From contig CABTYV010000018.1 in NCBI GenBank assembly GCA_902489145.1, positions 1-23,274 of the forward strand: 23,274 nt of DNA, written 5' to 3'. The notes beneath the pieces were generated by a model, which was not told the DNA's origin, ran no database searches, and was given only the letters and a program-made list of their open reading frames with translations. This document shows positions 8,201 through 17,200 of the stretch, piece by piece (within the stretch, counting starts at the first letter, position 1; every line of letters starts with the position of its first letter). This DNA comes from an uncultured Tissierellia bacterium. GTDB taxonomy: Bacteria; Bacillota; Clostridia; Tissierellales; Peptoniphilaceae. Both the position numbers and the translations under genes were made by a program.

Positions 8201-11200
8201 AGGTGTAAGGCTGGCCTTCGTAAAGCCACCCTTTAAACTCAAAGCCGTCCCGGGTGGGGGCTGGTGGCTCGGTGAGCACCTGACCCTTCGTCAAGGTCTG
8301 GGCCTCGACCGGGCTTCCTCCCGCACTATCAAAGGTCACGACCACCTGATCGCTTTCCACCGGCTCCCACTGGGCTTCGTAGATGACCGTTTTCGTGACC
8401 GGCTGGGTGGAATCAAAGAAGTCGGTGCCTCCTTTTTCCTTCCAGCCCGTAAAGCGATATTGGTCTCTGGTGGGGGGTGTCGGCGCGACCGCATAATCGC
8501 CGTGGCTTACCTCCTGAGGGGTCCCATAAGTCGTCCCCTGATTTTCAAAGGTAACGATATAGGTGTTCAAGTTCCAGTAACCGTAGACCTTCCTGTCGCC
8601 ATAAATCGGCTGACTGAAATCCACTACATACCAGCCATTGGCGCCATAATCACTCCATTGCGAGAAGGTGTAGCCAACCTTCGAGACCGGCTCAGAATCA
8701 GGAACATCGGTTAATACGCTTCCGGTTGGAACCGTCCGATACTGCGGCCTGCCAACGGGGCGACTCGCCTCATCGATCATTTGAAAAGTGACGACGCTCA
8801 TGGCGGGCAGAGGAACCCAGTTGGGATAGAGCACGACGTTGTCATTGACTGGCTCGTTTCCTGTGTAAAGAATTTTCCGCCAGCCGTAGGTATCATCATA
8901 GGCATCAACATACCAGCCGTCGAGCTTATAGCCGGGTCTCGTATAGATTGGTCCCTGGTCGGACGGGACCGGGAAAGCGCCATATTGGCTATTGTAGCTT
9001 TGGCCCTCTTGGACGATCTGGCTAAAGACCGCTTGGTCGTTTTCGTCAAGGAAGGTCACCGTATAATTTTGCGTAGATGGGCTATCCCACACCGGGTACA
9101 GGTCGAGGTTCCCGTTTACGATGGTCGATGGAGAAACTTTATTGCCGTTCCGATCCGCCCAACCCGTAAAGACCAGGCCTTTCGCTTCCTGTTGACTCCT
9201 ATAGGAAGAATCTAAATATTTCTTTTCCAGCAAGGGGCCCAAGGCTGTGCCCTCTTTAAAGGAAACAGTCTGGTCGCCACCCAAGTCATCCGTGCGCCAA
9301 TGCACTTCATACCAGACCTCTCCTGCGCGCAGAGGCGCCAGGCTCCGCTTGGGGCTCACCTGGAGGGGCCTGAGGCTTTGGGCCAGGGCCTGAAGCCCTT
9401 CCGGCCTCGCCAACGAAAACGCTGGGAGCATCCCATTGGCCTGATTCTGGTTCGAGGATAGTGCCAGGGGTGGCTGTTCACCCGCTCTGGGCATCCCAAG
9501 TGTCTCGGTCCCCGGACCCATGTGCGCAGTCGATTGGTTCGTCTTGCCGGGCCAGTCCTCTTTGGTTTTGGACTTCAAGGACCCACCTTTGATGACGATC
9601 CGATACTGCGTTGTGGGATCTTCATAGCCTGCAGGCACCCCCGTCTCCCGGAGGATATAGGTCCCGTCCGCTAGATTTTCAAAGATCGTATGGTTTTTGA
9701 TTACCTTGGGTTTCTGGGTGACTACCTTCAGCTTTCCATCCTCCAGCTCCTTATAGAGCGTAAATGTCGCGCCGGTCAGTGGGTCGCCGTTTTCATCGAC
9801 CTTGTTGATGAAGAACTCCGTTCGCTTGTTGGTAATGCCGTACAGGCTCGGAATTTTTTTATTGCCGAAGGTGGCCGCATCGCCCGTGATCATTTTATAG
9901 ATACGATTTTCCTGGAAGTCTGTCACACGACTCTGATATCCAGGTGTCGTTACATAGTCGGGCGTATCCAACGTATCCTTTTCAATCGCACGCGCTTCCT
10001 GGATCCAGTCCTTCACAATCAGGGGGCGGATGGTTGCGCCGGAAACCCCGTCTGGAGAAGTCTCGCCCTTCCAACCGCGATCCTTCCACTCGGGATCAAT
10101 GGGCTGACCATATTCGTTGATGGGCATCATCTGACCCGTCGCTCCGTTTATTGGATGGTCATAGCTCACCCAGCCCTTCCGGTACCACATGCCCGGAATC
10201 GTAGGATGCTGGCCGTAGGACTGTTTGGCAATCACATCCTGTTCTCCATCGAGCGCATCGGGTTCGCCCGGTGCAAGCGGCTGCCCTGCTCGATCCAAGC
10301 GGTCCACGATCAAAGGCTTGCGCCCGTCGGTCTGATAGATAAATACTTTAAAGCCTTGGTCCCTTGCGGCGGCATCTTCCGCCCGGTTGACCGGGTCGTA
10401 GGGATAGAGCATCTGCTGGTAGGCAACGTTATTCGCTTCTTTTCTGGCCTCCGCTTCCGTCTTTCCGCCAGTTTGGTACGTACGCCAATCCGTCGACGCC
10501 TTTTGTAGCGTTTCCAGATAGGAGATCGGCCGCACATGCACCAACCACATATAATCCGGCAGGGCAAAACCAGGCGAGGTCTTGGTCTCCTCCAGGTAGA
10601 AGTTGTAATTGACCGGAAGGTTTTCAAAGGTCACGATTCCGTTTTTATCGGTCACCGAGCTGGCGTTCACGTTGTACTGAGTGGTCTGCTCTTTCGTTAC
10701 GATCTCGAAGTTGCGACCGAGCGCCGCCCACAGCTTAAAGGTTGCACCGGCCAGTGGGACTTTAGGATCCGTGCCTGCGATCGTCTTTTGCACGGAGAAG
10801 TAGGTCGAACCACGATAGTTCTTGATCTGGTAGGCGTCCCCTTCCTGCGTAGCCGGGACCATGATATCAACCTCTTCGCCCGGCGTAGCCCCTTTCCGGT
10901 AACCCGTATTAATCTCCACCCGATCCGAGTTCCGATATTGATTGGAATCGGTATCATGTCTCGGATCATGTGCCTCGTTTTCGGTTGCGGACGCATAAAC
11001 ATTCAAAAAGCTGGAGAATTTCGTATCGTGGAAGGCAAGCTCTCCCTTCACCTCCACGATATAGAAATCGGTGCTGGGTCCACTGATGCTGATCTTGGAG
11101 AGATCCGCCGGCTCATCCCCGCGCCCCACCTCCACCAGGTGATACTTGCTCGGATCGAGCGGCGCATTAAAGTCAAGCTCCGCTGGTTTGTTGGGGTCGT

Positions 11201-14200
11201 TTTCCGCAATCTTATAGATGACGTAGGAGCCGTGGAGAATGGGGTTATCCGCTGCCGCGGACGCCAGATTCAGGTTGGCGAGGACCAGCGATTCCCCTTT
11301 TCGGTTCAGATACACCCGCTGGGTGAAGAGCATCTTCCGTTGACCCTGGTTGTGGTCCGTCAGCTCGGCCTGCGTGATCGCCGTCTCAATCTCGACATTA
11401 TTTCTAAGCGTCTGCTTGGTGCCCAGAATATAGTCGCCGTCCTGGCCGGTTCGCTCTTTAAAGGCCTTGACGCTTCCCTCCACCGGCTTGCCGTCGGGCC
11501 CGATTGTAAAGGTTGCGACCGCCTGGACCGGCAGCTCATAGCCAAGCAAGGGCTTGGTTTCAAACAGTTCATAATCACCTGGCGCCAGGTCGGTGAAGCT
11601 GAATTGCCCGTCGGGTCCTGCCGTAACATGCTCATAGTCCTTGACCAAGTCGAGGCCGGTGGCAGTGCGTCGACGAAGTTCAAAAACCGTACCCGGCAGC
11701 GGCAGGTTGGCCCGCTTCGGATTGCCCTCGTTGTCAGTGATCAGGTTGCCGTTGGCATCCCTTTGCGGTCCGCTCTCGCCCACCTTCCTGAAATGAATCT
11801 CATTTTTCTTGTTTTTGACGGTCAGGATGGGGAGCTCTGTTTCCTCGACCCGGATCAGATCTTCTTCGGGCTGATAATTGGTGACGGTCTTCTCCCGCCG
11901 GATCGTGATATCCCCTTCTGTGATATCCATATCTGTTTCCTTCACCTCGTAGGAAATCGGCTTTTCTTGATAGGTGAGGGGCAGGTTATCAATCACAGTC
12001 TCATAGACGCCCTCTTTCACGGGCGCGAGATTCTTGGTGGCAGGCCCCACGCCGCCGGGTAAGCTCGACCAGACATCCTGGCCATTCACCAGGGCCTGAA
12101 GGGTCACCTGCACCGGCAGCGATTTAGGCGCGCAGTTATTGAAGACCTTTCGAACCGTAAGTTTCATCGTTTGACGCTCATAAAGCACCTGAATGAGCGG
12201 ATAATGACTGGTCTTGTCAATTTTCTTCAGCTGATAGGTGGTATCGTCAGGCGCGCTGGCCGTAACCGTAATCTCATTCGGCCCCTGGGTCTGGCCATTT
12301 TCATCAAAGGTCAGAATCGTAAGCGCGGCGGAATTCTGGTTGGTCAAGGAGATCGGGTCATAGGTGGTACGCGGCGTTTGAACCGTGACTAAAACTGGTT
12401 TTGTATAGCCGTCCAACCCCTCGACCTGGATCTGGAGTTCCTGACCCGGATCGCTGATATAGAGGGGCTCCATATCTGCTGCCGTCTGGGACCCGTCCGT
12501 CCTACTCCATTGAACAGAATTAGCTAGGTAGACCGGATAGGAGACAGCCCGCTTGTAGCGATCCTTCAGGGTCACCTGATAGCTCATCTTTAGTGTTTCT
12601 CCCGCAACCAACGTGAGCGGTGCGGTTTTTAGGATGGTCTGCCCATTGACCGTCTGCTCACTCACCGTGACCGGGAGAATAGTTGTCCCGTTCTGGTCCA
12701 CCACCTGGGCCGTGGCCGTGCCCGGAATCAGATGGATAAAGGCCGCTAAGGGGATCTCCAGAGACTGATCTCGAATCACCTGGCCCGCTTGTTGTGCTTG
12801 AAAGACCTGAGCCACAATCTCCTTAAATTTCAAAGGCGACGCATCATTATAATAAAGAGATTGAAGCTTTTTCAGCACTTCCTGCTTGGCTTCTGGACTC
12901 ATCGGGTTTCGGTTATCGTTCAAGTAATTGCGCAGGTCAGAAACGCGGTAATAGTCCTTGACCAGGCTGACATATTGATCAACCAGTCCCAAATTGGCCA
13001 TGTGCTCTAGGTTTTTGGCGTAAGTCTCTTCCGCGCTGAAATCACGGCTATTGGAAATCATGGTGACCAGCCTGACGGTGTTTTCGCCGCGGCGGCTCTC
13101 CAAAAGCGCATTGGTATAGGCCAGCGCCCGGTCCATATAGGCGCCGTTGGGTCCTTCCCCCTTGGGCACGTCGGTTAGAAGCTTTGGACTGGATGATAGA
13201 TCCCAGCTCGTATAGCGACTCGAATTCGCGTCGTAGCCGGCATACACCACGTTGATGCGTCCTTTATATTCCTTATTATTTTTCAAGAAATTGCTGTAGT
13301 TTGTGATGCGTGCATTGAACTCATTGACATCTCGTTGACTCTCTGGTACGACCAGGAAGTAGAGGTCCAACCGGTCCTTGGGGCTCTGACCAGCCACCTC
13401 ATGCGAAACCTCAAAGAACTTGTTTTCAACATCTCTGTCATTGAAGACCACAGAGGCATCGATTTGATGCTCTCCCGAGGTGGATCCGTAGCTGGCCCCT
13501 ACCGCCGCAAAGCCCATCATGGGGGCGAAGGAAAGCCCTGAGGTCATCGTTTCCAGGCTGAGATCGTCCGCGGATTGACCCTGGGCTGGCTGCTTGGAGA
13601 TCGGCTTGATTCGCGTTTCACCCGTGTCAATGACCGTTATGGTCCAGCTCTTGGGCGACACCTCATAGCCCGCTGGCGCCTCTTCCTCCCATAACGTGTA
13701 GGTGCCGGGAGCCAAATTGTTGACCGCGACCCATCCTTCCTTGTCGGAGGGCTGGAGACGCGTCTCCTGGTCCTTGCTATCCTTGAGGATGAAATAAGCG
13801 CCGGCCAGGGGCTGGCCTTTCATATCCTCTTTTTTGATGCGGAAACGACCGGTCGCCTGATAGGGCTGGTTTGTGACGGTCACCAAGGGTGCCTGGTGCC
13901 GATCCCGAATCGCCGGAATGGGGAAGGTGTAGTCCTCTCCCTGATTTTTTAAAAGCGTGGTCTCATTGGTTGGCCGGTACCCTCCATCGCGTGCCCCTTC
14001 CTTTAAACGCACGGAATAGTAAAGAGAAACCGACTCATCCGCCTTCAAATTCAGGTGATCAATCTGGATGGTCTGCGTTTTTTCGTCGAAGTGTAACTGG
14101 GTCCCGCTGAGCAGCCCTGAGGCCGGGGCCTGTCCGTTCTCATATATAGACCCGTCCGAGGCGACCAGCACATAGTCTTTTTCATTGAAGACGCCGTCCT

Positions 14201-17200
14201 CGCCCAGATAGAAGTCCACATCTGCTCCCATCGGATCGATGATGGTTGCGTCTTTAATGGTCCCAGCCGCTTTTTTCTGCTGGCTAAGATAGTACTGCTT
14301 GCTCACCTCATTGTAGATATCGGTCACGACATTGTCCTTGTTACCGACACTGCCGAAGCCCGAATAGTTATCAGGCGAGGAGGCCAGCTGGGGGAAGATG
14401 TACTGTTCCTGACGGTTAAAGGCCCCTAAGTTGTTTTCGGTCTTGAGGTTATAGCCGATGGTGGTAATGCTTGTGCCTTTGTCGGTAAGATCTCGAACCG
14501 TAGAAACCGTCGCAAAGACGCTATCCAGAATGGTCTCTGTGCCTGCCTGATAGCTGGAATAGGCCAGTCTGTTAAACCCACTGGCTGATTTGCCCGTCAG
14601 AAATTGATAGTAGACACCATCACCACGCAGGGTGGAGGTATCGAAGCCGGACGCCCGGCCTTGGTAGGTCAGTCCGCTGTTGGGGACTTCGTTATTATGA
14701 GCAACGAACTCATTCTTTGGTTTATAGATGCCCGGCCAACTCCCATTCGGTTTCGTACCCGTCGCCATAAAAGCGACCGTCGGCCCGCCATCGGTGATCA
14801 GGATGATGTGCTTTTTATGGTCGGACTCTTCCTCGTCTAAAATCTCCTGCGCACGCAAGAGGGCCCGCTGTGTAAAGGTACCACCATCGAAGTCATTCGT
14901 ATTGAAATTCGCATGGTTCTTCAAGTCTGTTGGGCTGGTCAGCTCCACGCTCTTTCGAACGGCAGGATCATGACCATAAGGAAAAGCCGGATTTGCTTCA
15001 TATCGGTTCAGATTGGGACTGTAGTCGCCGAAGTTGTTGACAACTGCTGCGGCATTTTGATCCTTCGCGATCGAAAAGCCGGAGTATTCCACATAACCCA
15101 TGTGGACATTGGTGAAGCCCTCAAAAGCTTCAACAATGTTTCTCACTTGTGCTCGGACCGAATCGCTGTTACCAGAATCCAATACCGATCTGGAGTGATC
15201 TACTACCAGGACAATGTCCGTCGCTTCTCCGCTGCCAAAGACCGAGCGGCTACGCCCACGCACCGTTAGCTCCATTTGGTATTTATTGAGATTCTTATCG
15301 ATGGTATTGAGGATGCGCTTGGAAATATCGCCAACTTTGCCATTCTGATCGCCGGCGCCTGTTTGAGAGGTGAGGATTTTGCGGAAGGGAACGGGGTTTT
15401 TGGCCTTTCGGTTTTCCTCCGTTCGCTCCTGGCCGCCCGGCGCATCCTTGACATAGGCTTCGCCGGTCTGAAGGTCATCTGTCAAGGACGTTTTGGGCCC
15501 CTGCGTAACATGGGAGCCGATGAGGGTCGTGGTGCCATCGCCCGCCACCTCGACCTGCCAGGTTTCTGTAGAAGGCTCAAAGCGGTCCGGTGCCGAGGTC
15601 TCCCGAAGGGTATAGACGCCCGCCGGGATCTCCTGGAAGGTCAGCTTGCCATCCTTGCCGGTCTTGAGCACGCGGTCGGGACTCAGGGCCTGACCATTTT
15701 CCAATCGGCCACTGAGGGTAAACTGCGCCCCTTCTAAGGGCTGATTTTGATCATCCAGCTTAACCAGGTCAAAGCTACCAAAAACCCGGGTCTGATCAAT
15801 CCGTGTATTAATAATGTTATGCTCCAGCCGCGTCGGGTCTACCCGATAGCTGGGGAAGCTCTGAGCCGAAGACAGGTCGACTTCCTTCACCGTATAGGTG
15901 ATCTTCTGCTTATTGTCATCCAATTCCGGCAGATTGGTGAAGCGGTACTTCCAGTTCGTGGCGGCGGAAACGGTCGCCATATAGGGCGTCTCCTGCCCGT
16001 TTTTCAACAGCACTACATGGACGCGCTCCGGCCGGTTCTGCACATCCTCACTGTCGTTATACCAAATCTTATTGCCGGTCACGGTCACGAGTCCGCCCGG
16101 CCCCTCCGAGTCCATTTTTTTATGGACGTGCACATTGACCACGCCATCAATGATCTCGTAGGTCGCATAGTATTCGTCTGTCTCTTCTAATACGATCTGG
16201 TAGTTGTTCTGCTCATGATTTTTGTCATATTTAGCCAGCCCTTCAAAGCTGTAAATCGGGCCACGCTGGACGTATGATTCGGTTGTCACTTCCCCGTTGC
16301 GCTTTAGGCGCAGCTTGAAATGGGGATCCTCCGGAACGTCGCCCCAGCGAATGATCGCCTCCCGGTTTAGCGTGACCGAGCTGATATCCTCCAGCGGGTT
16401 TGGGATCCAATGAATATCATCAGCGGAATCATGCCGCCCTTCTTCCACCTGAATGGGCGTAAGCGCCTTTGGAATGCGATGCTTCGAATCGGTGGAAACC
16501 TGCTCAATGGTATAGGAGCCTGGACGAAGACTTACCTCAATTCGCCCTTCCTCGTTGGTGGTCAATAGGCCGATCGAATGAATCGCCTCGCCCTGCGCAT
16601 TTAAAATCCGGAAGGTTGACCCCGCCAGACGCACCGTCTGATCGCCCAGCTCATGGTTGAAAATCGTAACGATCGACTCTTGATTCGTGTTTTTCTCAAG
16701 GGAGATATTGACGGTATCCTTATATTTGGTCCCGCCCTCAATGTAAATCGGCTGTCCATCCTCCCGGAAACGAATCAGGTCGGAGACGTGTGTCGGATGG
16801 GCCGGATCCTGTTTAAATACATAAGCGTAGGGTGCCCTTTGGACCACCACTCGATAAATATATTCCGGTCTGAGGTTGTTGAAGATATAGTGGCCTTCTG
16901 CATCCGTATAGGCCGTCCACTCCTCCAACGGCTTGTTGGCGGCCACATCCGCGTCATTTTCATACGCTTCGAGCTTGAGCTCCACATTGGCGATCTTATG
17001 GGCCTGCGCCACCTTCTGCTCATCCCCTAAATCGGTAGTCGCAATATCCGCTGCGTCGACCACCGTTCCTTCAATATAGAAAAGTTTTTTCCCTAAATCC
17101 TTCGCATCTTCAATGCGAACATATTTCACCGTCTCGATCGCCGAGAAGGTAAAAGTAATTTTGCTCTGGTTCGTCAAGTAGCCTTCAGGGGCTGAAACCT

